Positions 36,383 through 44,588 of a stretch of DNA of 64,000 nt are shown here, piece after piece. The position numbers and the translations under genes are program-made. This DNA comes from Ancylobacter amanitiformis. Lineage in GTDB: Bacteria; Pseudomonadota; Alphaproteobacteria; Rhizobiales; Xanthobacteraceae. The notes beneath the pieces are model-generated. The model did no database searches, was not told the DNA's origin, and saw only the letters and a list, made by a program, of their open reading frames with translations. The stretch's first letter is position 1. Each line of letters starts with the position of its first letter. Location: positions 62,001-126,000 of the forward strand of contig NZ_JAUSVR010000004.1 of NCBI RefSeq assembly GCF_030814815.1, written 5' to 3'.

Positions 36383-37621
36383 ATGACCAAGCATTATCTG
36401 CCCGCCACGCCGGAAACCGTTCACTGGGGCTATTTCAGCCGGACGCTGGCGCCGGTGCTCACCATCCGCTCGGGCGACAGCGTCACGGTGGAGAGCATCA
36501 CCCACCACGCCAATGACGATTACGAGCGGATGATCGCCGGCGATACGGCCGCCGAGGAAATCTTCCTCTGGACCAAGGATGAGAAGACGCTGCGCCGGCG
36601 CGGGGCGGGCGCCACCGAGGGGCCGTTCACCCATGGCGCGGGGGAGGGGCTCGGCGTTCACCTGCTCACCGGCCCGATCGCCGTCGAGGGCGCGGAGCCG
36701 GGCGACGTGCTGGAGGTGCGGGTGATCGATACCTATCCCCGCCCCAGCGCAAATCCGGCCTACAGGGGCCGCTTCTTCGGCTCCAATCCTTCGGCCAACT
36801 GGGGTTTCCAGTACAACGACCTGATCGAGGAGCCGAAGCCGCGCGAGGTCGTGACCATCTACGAGCTGGACATGGGCGAGGCGTCGGTGACGGCGCTCTA
36901 TTCCTATCTCTGGACGCCGCAGACCGACCCGGACGGCATCGTCCATCCCACCATCGATTATCCCGGCGTGCGGGTCGACCATGCGACGGTCGTCAGGAAG
37001 GAGGGCATCCTTTCCGGCATCAAGGTGCCCGCGCGGCTGCATTTCGGCACGATGGGCCTGGCACCGGCCGAGGCGGATTACGTCTCCACCATTCCGCCCA
37101 ACTATACCGGCGGCAACATGGATGACTGGCGCATCGCCAAGGGTGCGCGGATGTACTACCCCGTCGCGGTGGCGGGGGCGCTGTTCTCCTGCGGCGATGC
37201 CCATGCCTCGCAGGGCGACAGCGAACTGTCCGGCACGGCCATCGAGATTTCGCTGACCGGCGAATTCGAGTTCGTCCTGCACAAGAAGGCGGAGCTTGAC
37301 GGCACGATTCTCGAGGGGCTGACCCATCCGCTGCTGGAAAATGACGATGTCTGGTCGGTCTACGGCTTCAGCGTCGCCAACTACCTGAGCGAGCTTGGCC
37401 CGGACCATCAGAACGAAATTCTCAAGCGCTCCAGCCTCGATGGCGCGATGCGGGATGCCTTCCGCAAGCTGCGCCGCTTCCTCATGACCACGCAGAAACT
37501 CTCCGAGGACGAGGCGATCTCGCTCATGTCGGTGGCCGCCGACTTCGCGGTGACGCAGGTGGTCGATGCCAATTGGGGCGTCACCGGCACGATCCGCAAG
37601 AGCCTGTTCGCGGGCCGCTGA
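36383..37621 (+). CDS. Acetamidase/formamidase family amidohydrolase (FmdA_AmdA)
   Basis: A 412-residue predicted cytoplasmic amidase that releases ammonia from short amides. It starts MTKHYLPATPETVHWGYFS; family blocks include GAGEGLGVHLLTGPIAVEGA, LHFGTMGLAPAEADYVS, FSCGDAHASQGDSELSGTAIE and LMSVAADFAVTQVVD. An upstream GTG at 36362 is a less likely start. The next gene carries a second, closely similar copy of this whole domain fused to a regulator, pointing to duplication. The residue pair differing in the putative active-site block (GDAHASQGDSE here, GDPHAAQGDGE in the paralogue) may reflect different substrates. Confidence 0.88.
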   Translation: MTKHYLPATPETVHWGYFSRTLAPVLTIRSGDSVTVESITHHANDDYERMIAGDTAAEEIFLWTKDEKTLRRRGAGATEGPFTHGAGEGLGVHLLTGPIAVEGAEPGDVLEVRVIDTYPRPSANPAYRGRFFGSNPSANWGFQYNDLIEEPKPREVVTIYELDMGEASVTALYSYLWTPQTDPDGIVHPTIDYPGVRVDHATVVRKEGILSGIKVPARLHFGTMGLAPAEADYVSTIPPNYTGGNMDDWRIAKGARMYYPVAVAGALFSCGDAHASQGDSELSGTAIEISLTGEFEFVLHKKAELDGTILEGLTHPLLENDDVWSVYGFSVANYLSELGPDHQNEILKRSSLDGAMRDAFRKLRRFLMTTQKLSEDEAISLMSVAADFAVTQVVDANWGVTGTIRKSLFAGR

Positions 37622-37696
37622 ACCGCCGGGCCCGCCGCAATGGCGCGGGCAGGGCATGGTTCTTGCTTGAATGGTTCCGATGCCAAGGTCGGAACC

Positions 37697-40036
37697 ATGA
37701 GCGCGCAGCCGTTCACAAGCGAATCCTATTCCGGCGATGTGCGCGAGCGTGCATGGCAGGATGTTCTGCGCGGTTTTGGCCTTGAATGTCTGGGCTCGCG
37801 CAGCGGTGCGCCGGTACAGGCCACCGCGCTGTGGCGGCTTTCCTCCGCCGGCGTGCGGCTCGGCCGGGTGTCGGCCGATGCCCCGATCCTGCGCTCGCTG
37901 CCCTCGCGCGGAGGGTTGCCGCTCCTCGTGCTGCCGGTTGAGAGCAGCGCGGTGCTGACCGTGGGCGACGAGCGGCAGATCGTGCGGGCCGGGCAGATCA
38001 TCCTCGCTCCGCGCGAGAGCGACTGGCAGCTGCAGTTCCAGCGCGGCTTGCGCGCCCTCGTGCTGTCAGTGGTGCCGGAAGCGTTCCGCGGGCGAAAGGC
38101 CCCCTCGCTTGCGGCCTGCCCGCCCCGCGTCTTCGCCGCCGAAGGGTTGGCCGGCATTCTCGCCGGCACCACGGGCGCGGCGGTGGGCGCGCTCGACCGG
38201 CTCTCCGATCCGGAATGGGAGGCGGTCGCGCAGAGCGTGGCCGAGCTTCTGCTCCAGCTTTCCGCCGATCTGGTGACGACGACGGCCGATCCCTCATCCA
38301 GTCGCGCGGCGCTGCTCCAGCGCCTCTACGCGATCATCGAGCGCAGCATCGGCCGGGAGGATATTTCGGTCGCCGAGGTGGCGCAGGCCGAGGGCATTTC
38401 CGAGCGCTACGTGCAGAAGCTGTTCGAGAGCACCGGCGAAAGCTTCAGCCACTATGTGCGCGAGCGCCGGCTGCAGCGCGCCTGGCATGATCTCGCCAAC
38501 GCGGCCGAGGCGGCCGTTCCCATTTCGGAAATCGCCTATCGCTACGGCTTCTCCGATTCCGCCCATTTCAGCCGGCTGTTTCGCGAGCGCTTCGGCCTGC
38601 CGCCGCGCGAATTGCGCCGGCGCGAGGCCACGCGGGACAACCAGGCGGCCCTGCCCAATGGCCAGCGCGGCTGGCCACAGGAGGCTCTCGCGCAGCTGCG
38701 CGCGCGTCAGGCCCGGGCCGATCCCGACACGCGCCGCATCGTGGCGCCGGGCGGGGCCGCGCGGCCCGAGCGCACCCCGCAGGCGCCGATGCGCCATTAC
38801 CTGCCGGTGAACGCCCAGAACATTCACTGGGGCTATTTCAGCCGTTCTCTCAAACCGCTGATCGAGATCGCCTCGGGCGACATCGTCACGATCGAGACGC
38901 TGACGCAGCATGCCTCGGATGATCCCGAGCGCATGATCGAAGGCGATCCCGGCGCGGAAAGCGTCTTCCACTGGACGCCCGGCTCCAAGGCCGTGGACCG
39001 GCGCGGCGCCGGGCCGATGGATGCATCGGTATTTGGCCGGGGCGCCGGCGAGGGCTTCGGCGTGCATATCTGCACCGGACCCATCGCCGTGCGCGACGCC
39101 CAGCCGGGCGATGTGCTGGAGGTGCGCATCCTCGACATCGAACCGCGCCCTTCCTGCCACCCCGATCACGCGGGCCGGGTTTTCGGCAGCAGCGTCGCGG
39201 CCTGGTGGGGCTTCCACTATTCGGAATTTCTCGACGAACCGCATCCGCGCGAGACCGTGACGATCTACGAGATCTTCACGGCGACGGACGAGCCCCACGC
39301 GCGGGCCATCCATTCCTATCGCTGGGAGCCCCAGACCGATCCCTCGGGCACGCGGCACGCCCTGTATGATTATCCCGGCGTGCTGGTTCAGCCGGAGACG
39401 ATCCTGCCCAGGCCCAATGTGCTGGAGGGTGTGCGCATCCCCCTGCGGCCGCATTTCGGCGTCATCGCGGTGGCCCCGCGCGAGGCGGAGCTGGTGGATT
39501 CCGTTCCCCCCGCCTATTTCGGCGGAAATCTCGACAATTGGCGGCTCGGCAAGGGCGCGGCGGTCTACCTCCCGGTATCGGTTCCGGGGGCGCTGCTCTC
39601 GGTGGGCGATCCGCACGCCGCGCAGGGCGATGGGGAACTGTCCGGCACGGCCATCGAGTGCTCCATGACCGGAACCTTCCGGGTCGTGCTGCACAAGAAG
39701 GCCGACATTGCCGGCACCGTGCTCGCCGACCTGACCTATCCGCTGATCGAGACCCCCGAGAGCTGGGTGCTGACCGGCTTCAGCCACCCCAACTATCTCG
39801 CGGAATTCGGCGCCAACGGCCAAAGCGAGGTCTATGCGAAATCCTCGCTCGATCTTGCCATGCGCGATGCCTTCCGCAAGGTGCGGCGTTTCCTCATGAC
39901 CACCAAGGGCCTGAGCGAGGACGAGGCCATCGCGCTGATGTCGGCGGCCGTCGATTTCGGCATCACCCAGGTGGTGGACGGCAACTGGGGGGTCCATGCC
40001 ATCCTCAGCAAGCGCCTGTTTCCGGATCGCGCCTGA
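37697..40036 (+). CDS. AraC-family regulator fused to acetamidase/formamidase
   Basis: A 779-residue fusion. Residues about 1-195 resemble the AraC-binding-like N-terminal domain (LLVLPVESSAVLTVGDERQI, then AGQIILAPRES). An intact pair of AraC helix-turn-helix motifs lies at about 204-309: ISVAEVAQAEGISERYVQKL and ISEIAYRYGFSDSAHFSRLF. A basic, polar linker (about 310-364) leads to a complete FmdA_AmdA domain (365-779) starting MRHYLPVNAQNIHWGYFS and containing GDPHAAQGDGELSGTAIE, colinear with the adjacent stand-alone amidase. An internal ATG at 38789 starts the enzyme domain and could yield a free 415-residue amidase. Start ATG 37697 is preferred to 37640. The reading frame is uninterrupted through all domains, so this is not two adjacent genes. 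Function as an enzyme-linked sensor is inference. Confidence 0.88.
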   Translation: MSAQPFTSESYSGDVRERAWQDVLRGFGLECLGSRSGAPVQATALWRLSSAGVRLGRVSADAPILRSLPSRGGLPLLVLPVESSAVLTVGDERQIVRAGQIILAPRESDWQLQFQRGLRALVLSVVPEAFRGRKAPSLAACPPRVFAAEGLAGILAGTTGAAVGALDRLSDPEWEAVAQSVAELLLQLSADLVTTTADPSSSRAALLQRLYAIIERSIGREDISVAEVAQAEGISERYVQKLFESTGESFSHYVRERRLQRAWHDLANAAEAAVPISEIAYRYGFSDSAHFSRLFRERFGLPPRELRRREATRDNQAALPNGQRGWPQEALAQLRARQARADPDTRRIVAPGGAARPERTPQAPMRHYLPVNAQNIHWGYFSRSLKPLIEIASGDIVTIETLTQHASDDPERMIEGDPGAESVFHWTPGSKAVDRRGAGPMDASVFGRGAGEGFGVHICTGPIAVRDAQPGDVLEVRILDIEPRPSCHPDHAGRVFGSSVAAWWGFHYSEFLDEPHPRETVTIYEIFTATDEPHARAIHSYRWEPQTDPSGTRHALYDYPGVLVQPETILPRPNVLEGVRIPLRPHFGVIAVAPREAELVDSVPPAYFGGNLDNWRLGKGAAVYLPVSVPGALLSVGDPHAAQGDGELSGTAIECSMTGTFRVVLHKKADIAGTVLADLTYPLIETPESWVLTGFSHPNYLAEFGANGQSEVYAKSSLDLAMRDAFRKVRRFLMTTKGLSEDEAIALMSAAVDFGITQVVDGNWGVHAILSKRLFPDRA

Positions 40037-40318
40037 GGGAGCCGGCGCGCTCCGGCCTCCGCCGTGTCGGCCGCGCTCCGACTCACCCCCGCTGATTCCC
40101 GGGCATGACGGCCCACGAGGCGCCGGCAGGCTCATCGCCGCCGGCCGGCCCATAGCGAAGCCTGGCGCGGCATCCGCCGTCGTGGCGAGGGATGGAAAGC
40201 GTGGCGCCGATTTCACCGATTCATGCGAAGCTGAGCGCGGGCCGCGCGCGGCTGCCTCTCCTGCCGAGAGGTAGAGCGGGGCGGATGCTCAGGTCAGAAT
40301 TCTCTCCCGGGGGCAGGC

Positions 40319-41029
40319 ATGATCACCCTCTTTTCCTATCCTGCCCTGTTCGGCGTCGCCGATAACAATGGATACGGGCTGAAGGTCTTTGCCTTTTTCA
40401 GGCTTGCGGGCGTGCCGTTCGTCCATCGCCATCTGTTCGATGCGTCGTCGGCGCCGCGCAGCCAGTTGCCCTACATCACGGATGATGACGCGGTCATCGG
40501 CGACAGCGATGCCATCATCGACCATGTCGCGCGGCGGCACGGGGCCGATCTCGATGCGGGGCTGTCGCTTGCGCAACGGCAAACCGGCGTGATGTTGCGG
40601 CGAACGCTGGATGATCTCTACTGGGTCATGTCCTATTCGCGATGGAAGGACGAGGCGTTCTGGCCGGCTTTCAGCGCGGCGCTGCGCGATCAGCATCCCT
40701 CGCTCACCGAAGACGACCTTCTCCGTGCCCGCAGCTACAACGCGCAGCGCTACCATTATCAGGGAATCGGTCGTTTTGAGCCGCCGCAGGCCTATGCCCG
40801 GGGAATCGCCGATCTCGATGCGATCGAGGGCCTGCTGCGGGATAAAGGTTTCCTGTTCGGCGCGGAACCCGGCAGCGCGGATGCCGCCATTTACGGCTTT
40901 ATCGCCAACATCCTGTTCTACCCCATCGAGACGCCGCTGAAGCGGCATCTGGCCGGCCTGCCCCGGCTGGTGCGTCATTGCCATCTGATCCACGAGCGGA
41001 TCACCGAGGCGTCGTCCCGCCCCGCCTGA
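40319..41029 (+). CDS. Glutathione S-transferase-like protein
   Basis: A 236-residue protein with a thioredoxin-like N-terminal half ([20 protein letters not shown], then [14 protein letters not shown] and [19 protein letters not shown]) and a helical C-terminal half ([20 protein letters not shown]). The ITDD...IGDSDAI element is typical of the GST group near metaxin/Tom37-like and FAX proteins (GST_N_4). The usual catalytic Ser/Cys is not obvious. It is on the same strand as the amidase cluster but 282 bp beyond it, so may have its own promoter. Confidence 0.8.
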   Translation: MITLFSYPALFGVADNNGYGLKVFAFFRLAGVPFVHRHLFDASSAPRSQLPYITDDDAVIGDSDAIIDHVARRHGADLDAGLSLAQRQTGVMLRRTLDDLYWVMSYSRWKDEAFWPAFSAALRDQHPSLTEDDLLRARSYNAQRYHYQGIGRFEPPQAYARGIADLDAIEGLLRDKGFLFGAEPGSADAAIYGFIANILFYPIETPLKRHLAGLPRLVRHCHLIHERITEASSRPA

Positions 41030-41351
41030 CGCCGGCGCGTGGACGCGGTCTCGCCGGAAATTAGGGCGGTGGCGGTGGTGTGGACGATTCGCCCCGATCG
41101 GTGCTCAAGCGCCAACGGTCCCGCGAGCGCACCTCGCTCAACTGGCACTTTCCAGACCTGCGCGCGACGCATCTGGGGGCTCTGGCGCACCGCCCACGGC
41201 AAGGATCCGCGCGGGACAGGGCGGAGCGCGCACATTTGCCGGCCATCGACAGTGGGAGAGGCATGGTGCCTGCGCCGCGATCTATGCTAGATCGGTAGCC
41301 AAGCTCGACACCGAGCGACGATGGCAAGACAGTCAATCTAGGGGAAGTTTC
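41030..41351. other. Gene-free stretch, leader region of the first cold-shock gene
   Basis: No supported reading frame. The 3' part (about 41285-41351) is less GC-rich and forms the 5' leader of the cold-shock gene, with GGGGAAG just before its GTG start. Confidence 0.5.
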
Positions 41352-41561
41352 GTGGCGACCGGTACCGTGAAGTGGTTTAACGAACAGAAGGGCTACGGCT
41401 TTATTCAGCCGGATCAGGGCGGGCAGGACGTGTTCGTCCACATCAGCGCCGTGCAGCGCGCCGGCCTGCAGAGCCTCAGCGATGGTCAGAAGGTTTCCTA
41501 TGAAATCGAGACCGATCGCCGTTCGGGCAAGCAGTCGGCCGGGGATATCCGCCCCGCCTGA
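41352..41561 (+). CDS. Cold-shock protein (CspA family)
   Basis: A 69-residue nucleic-acid-binding OB-fold protein with GTG start. RNP1 is KGYGFIQPD and RNP2 VFVHISAV, both intact. It differs from the second Csp at 44048 mainly in loops (EQKGYG vs [13 protein letters not shown] vs LSGLSDG), so the two are recent paralogues. Such proteins melt RNA secondary structure. A hairpin after the gene is a candidate terminator. Confidence 0.95.
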   Translation: MATGTVKWFNEQKGYGFIQPDQGGQDVFVHISAVQRAGLQSLSDGQKVSYEIETDRRSGKQSAGDIRPA

Positions 41562-41579
41562 CGCAGGATCGACAGCACG

Positions 41580-41611
41580 CCCCGCCGCATGCTCGAAGGC
41601 ATTCGGCGGGG
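41580..41611 (+). terminator. Hairpin downstream of the first cold-shock gene
   Basis: Arms CCCCGCCG / CGGCGGGG with an inner ATGC / GCAT pair after one mismatch and loop TCGAAG, 19 bp beyond the stop. Only a short T3 follows, at 41625. Confidence 0.45.
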
Positions 41612-41694
41612 TGCCGCTCGAGTTTACCGGCGTCCGCTGATATGGGCCGGTCTCTGCCGAGACATTTATGCCCGCCACGGGATGGCGGAGACAC

Positions 41695-41967
41695 TCAACC
41701 CGAGATCCGGCCAATCGCCGTGAAGACGGGTCCTTCAGAGCGATGCGCGCCGTTTAAAATCGTGGCCTGCGTCCCGTGGCTCGCCGCAAACAATTCGGCT
41801 ACCTCCCCGGCAAGGGTGAGCGGCAGCTTGCGAGTCTTCGCCTCGCGCGGCTCGATTGCATCCCCCGATCTGCGTTCCACCTCGCGTGTCATTGTGCGAA
41901 TCACTCGCCATGCAAGGTCGCCGCACCGGCGCGCCATGCGCATCGCCATGTCCGCGGTATGATCCAC
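41695..41967 (-). CDS. Possible small hypothetical protein
   Basis: An isolated 90-codon frame from GTG 41967 (or ATG 41949). Its translation has a reasonable residue mix (DLAWRVIRTMTREVERRSGD, then KLPLTLAGEVAELFAASHGT) and looks helical, but there is no recognisable family and no good ribosome site. It is alone between the first cold-shock gene and the S4 gene. Could be noncoding. Confidence 0.3.
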   Translation of the reverse strand: MDHTADMAMRMARRCGDLAWRVIRTMTREVERRSGDAIEPREAKTRKLPLTLAGEVAELFAASHGTQATILNGAHRSEGPVFTAIGRISG

Positions 41968-41997
41968 CTGCGGAGCCGGGCGCTCGGGAGCGTGAAT

Positions 41998-42276
41998 CTA
42001 GAGCAGCGTGTACAGGCCCTGCGCTTCTTCGGCGGGCCCGCGTCGCTCCGGCAACGCCTCAATTCGCACCACCACGACGCGGTGGGGCAGGGCGATGGTG
42101 AGCACGTCGCCGGGCCGCACGGCGCGGCTCGGCTTGTCCAGCCGGGTCTGCTGGCCGCTGCGGGTCAACCTCACGCGCCCGCGCTCTATCACCTCGACCG
42201 CCAGGGCACGTGTCTTCACGAAACGCGCGTGCCACAGCCAGATATCGGCGCGGGTTGCGAGAGCGTCCGTGGACAT
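41998..42276 (-). CDS. RNA-binding S4 domain protein (Hsp15-like)
   Basis: A 92-residue protein consisting of an S4 domain: RADIWLWHARFVKTRALAVE, VIERGRVRLTRSG, RPGDVLTIAL. Related heat-shock protein Hsp15 binds stalled 50S subunits with nascent chains; alphaproteobacterial homologues are usually some 30 residues longer, with a Pro/Arg-rich tail that is absent here. On its strand it lies 36 bp downstream of the SHOCT-domain gene. Confidence 0.9.
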   Translation of the reverse strand: MSTDALATRADIWLWHARFVKTRALAVEVIERGRVRLTRSGQQTRLDKPSRAVRPGDVLTIALPHRVVVVRIEALPERRGPAEEAQGLYTLL

Positions 42277-42311
42277 GTCGCGTCCTGTCCTGCCGATGTC
42301 CGCGGGGGCGT

Positions 42312-43187
42312 CTACAGGCGCGCGAGCAACTCGGTCTTCTTGGTCGCGAATTCTTCCTCGGACAGAATGCCCTTGGACCGCAGGTCGGCGAGGCGCTCAA
42401 GAATCGCGAAGATATCGTCGCTGCCGCTCGCGCCAGACTGGGCAGTCCGCGCGGCGGGTGCGGCGGCGGGGGCTGGTGCGGCGGCAGGTGCGGGTGCGGG
42501 TGCTGGTGCGTGTTGGAAGGACTGCGCGCTCGCAGGCGCCGTGTCCGCCATCGGCGCCGGCGCGGCGTTCCAGCCGCTCTCCTGCTCCAGGTTGTCGTAC
42601 CGGGCGTCGCTCTCCCGGTAAGGGCTGTCGACCCGCGGCAGCGCCGAGAGCCAGACCGTGCCGAACTGGCTGGAGAAACGGAGCGACGGGTCGCTGCCCT
42701 GCTGCTGCGACACGCCGGAAATCATGTGCTCGCCGGTATCATAGATCGCCTGCGCGCCGGCCTTCTCGATCACCAGACGCCGTGCGCCGGGAAAGAACGC
42801 ATAGCGCAGGTCGTTCTGCGCGCCCGAGGAACTCGGATTGCCGAATTCGGCCGGCCACCAGTTGCCCGTGCCGGAGAAGCCGCCGCCCGATCCGTAAGGC
42901 CGCGGCTCGGCGCCGAGCGCGGGATTTTGCGCCAGCGCATCGGAAATCTCCGTGCACAGCGTGTCGACCCGGTATTTGAGGCCCTGGTTGAACATGTCGC
43001 CAACCATGATCATGCCGCCGCGCGACCATTGCCCCATGCCGCCCAGCTCCGGATGGCTGAACTGCGCCATGGTGCCACCGCCCGCCGCCACGGCGCGCAG
43101 CAGTGTCTCGACAGTGTCGGTGCCAAGGCCATGGCGCACGGCGAAATCCTCGATGAAACGCTGCTTCACGTTCTGCGCGTCTGTCAT
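42312..43187 (-). CDS. SHOCT domain-containing protein
   Basis: 291 residues from ATG 43187 (MTDAQNVKQRFIEDFAVRHG). The N-terminal 200 residues form an unnamed soluble domain (GGTMAQFSHPELGGMGQWS, MIMVGDMFNQGLKYRVDTL). After an Ala/Pro-rich linker (about 220-255), the last 35 residues are a SHOCT motif (AILERLADLRSKGILSEEEF and FATKKTELLARL), a short C-terminal helical hairpin thought to mediate oligomerisation. Function unknown. Confidence 0.85.
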   Translation of the reverse strand: MTDAQNVKQRFIEDFAVRHGLGTDTVETLLRAVAAGGGTMAQFSHPELGGMGQWSRGGMIMVGDMFNQGLKYRVDTLCTEISDALAQNPALGAEPRPYGSGGGFSGTGNWWPAEFGNPSSSGAQNDLRYAFFPGARRLVIEKAGAQAIYDTGEHMISGVSQQQGSDPSLRFSSQFGTVWLSALPRVDSPYRESDARYDNLEQESGWNAAPAPMADTAPASAQSFQHAPAPAPAPAAAPAPAAAPAARTAQSGASGSDDIFAILERLADLRSKGILSEEEFATKKTELLARL

Positions 43188-43575
43188 TCCAACTCCGTCG
43201 ACATCCAGGATGAGGGCGCGGCTCGGGATCGCGTGTGGCCGATCCTGCTTAGCCGAGATGGGCTGGCTTCGCCAACGCCAATGGCCGCATGACAGGGCCG
43301 GGATGGCCGGGTATCGCGCGGGTGCATCAGCCCGGCACGCGTTCCGGTTCCTCCTTCGCGACATGCGCGAGATCGGCGTGCGGATCCAAATAAACCGCAT
43401 CCCCGGCGGCCTTGTCGCGATGTGGAACGATCGAATTCGCGCGCCCGCACCGGCGCGGCGAGCGCCAATTCTTGCCGGTCCCGGAGCGGCATTTCAATAT
43501 TGCGCGGAAAGGTCCATATTGAGACAGCTTCCGGCAATATCGCCGCGAGGTTGAAACGGCTTCGCCGAGAAGCCC
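43188..43575. other. Gene-free stretch upstream of rpsU
   Basis: No supported frame on either strand. The 43490-43560 part is less GC-rich and probably contains the rpsU promoter and leader. Confidence 0.5.
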
Positions 43576-43872
43576 ATGATCGGAAATGCTTTGCAGGTCT
43601 TAGTGAGGGATAATAATGTCGACCAGGCGCTGCGCGTCCTCAAAAAGAAGATGCAGCGTGAAGGTATTTTTCGGGAGATGAAGGCCCGGCGTGCCTATGA
43701 GAAGCCCTCCGAGCGCCGCAATCGCGAAGACGCCGAGGCCATTCGCCGGGCGCGCAAGGCGGCCCGCAAGCAGGCCGTGCGCGATGGTCTCATTGCCGCG
43801 CCGAAGAAGAAGCCCCTGCTCGGCCGCGGTGCTCCGGGCGCTGCCGCCGCGAGGCCCTCCGAACCAAAATAG
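43576..43872 (+). CDS. rpsU: 30S ribosomal protein S21
   Basis: A 98-residue small-subunit protein. The core [20 protein letters not shown] and [20 protein letters not shown] is diagnostic of S21. It has an alphaproteobacterial C-terminal extension rich in Lys/Arg/Ala ([15 protein letters not shown]...). A TTG at 43591 directly before QVLV would match the usual family start; the ATG at 43576 adds five residues. Confidence 0.95.
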   Translation: MIGNALQVLVRDNNVDQALRVLKKKMQREGIFREMKARRAYEKPSERRNREDAEAIRRARKAARKQAVRDGLIAAPKKKPLLGRGAPGAAAARPSEPK

Positions 43873-43993
43873 GCCAGCTATGGGCTTGTAATACTGGCGA
43901 TTAGCTGTATAGTGTCCCAATCGATCTGCACGTTGAATTTTGTTTGCGCTTCGGCGCCGTGGCGAACTTCCTCTCAAATCGATGCTTACGTGA

Positions 43994-44013
43994 CATTCGC
44001 GGTAACGCGAATG
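43994..44013 (+). promoter_or_regulatory. Hairpin in the leader of the second cold-shock gene
   Basis: Perfect 8-bp stem CATTCGCG / CGCGAATG with loop GTAA, 35 bp upstream of the cold-shock ATG, within a long AT-richer leader (43873-44047). A role in temperature control of translation, as for cspA leaders, is an inference. Confidence 0.45.
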
Positions 44014-44047
44014 ATTGAATTTCTATGTCGATTAAAAAGGTATCGTC

Positions 44048-44257
44048 ATGACGACAGGAACCGTGAAGTGGTTCAACGGGCAGAAGGGCTACGGCTTCAT
44101 TCAGCCTGACAATGGTGGTTCGGACGTGTTCGTCCACATTTCCGCCGTGGAGCGTGCTGGTCTCTCTGGCCTCAGCGATGGTCAGAAGGTGTCGTTCGAC
44201 ATCGAGTCCGACCGCCGCACCGGCAAGCAGTCCGCCGGCAACATCAAGGCCGCGTGA
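44048..44257 (+). CDS. Cold-shock protein (CspA family)
   Basis: A 69-residue CSD protein with intact RNP1 (KGYGFIQPD) and RNP2 (VFVHISAV). It has an ATG start at 44048 and an unusually long, AT-rich upstream region of about 175 bp with a stem-loop, which suggests a regulated leader. It ends IKAA with a terminator 62 bp beyond. Close paralogue of the gene at 41352. Confidence 0.96.
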   Translation: MTTGTVKWFNGQKGYGFIQPDNGGSDVFVHISAVERAGLSGLSDGQKVSFDIESDRRTGKQSAGNIKAA

Positions 44258-44318
44258 GGAATTGCCTCCGGTCCTTGACCACGGATGTACTGGCACCGAT
44301 CGTCGAGGCAATTTTGGG

Positions 44319-44344
44319 AAGGCCGGGGTAACCCGGCCTTTTTT
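44319..44344 (+). terminator. Rho-independent terminator after the second cold-shock gene
   Basis: Stem AAGGCCGGG / CCCGGCCTT, loop GTAA, followed by T4 (T6 counting the stem end). It lies 20 bp before the next small gene. Confidence 0.88.
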
Positions 44345-44363
44345 CATGTCGGGGATGCGAGCG

Positions 44364-44588
44364 ATGGCGAAGAAGATCGAGAACAATCCGTTCAAGCCGC
44401 GGCCGACACCGTCCGAAACCAAGGCCGATTCCATTTCGCGCGTCGCGATGGGTATGGTCGAGCAGGAGACGGTTCGCCGCGATGCGAAGACCGCCCGCCT
44501 GCGTGAGGCTCGCCTCGCCAAGGAAGCCAGCGACGCGACAGCCGAGCGCGCCGCACCCAGCCCGACCCGTGGCAAAGCCCGTGGTTGA
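44364..44588 (+). CDS. Small basic protein following the cold-shock gene
   Basis: A 74-residue, highly charged protein from ATG 44364, with GGGGA upstream. Its sequence (MAKKIENNPFKPRPTPSETK, then DAKTARLREARLAKEAS) predicts a disordered N-terminus and a basic amphipathic helix. Position just after a csp terminator suggests expression by partial read-through or its own promoter. I have no family assignment; nucleic-acid or ribosome binding is only suggested by composition. Confidence 0.6.
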   Translation: MAKKIENNPFKPRPTPSETKADSISRVAMGMVEQETVRRDAKTARLREARLAKEASDATAERAAPSPTRGKARG

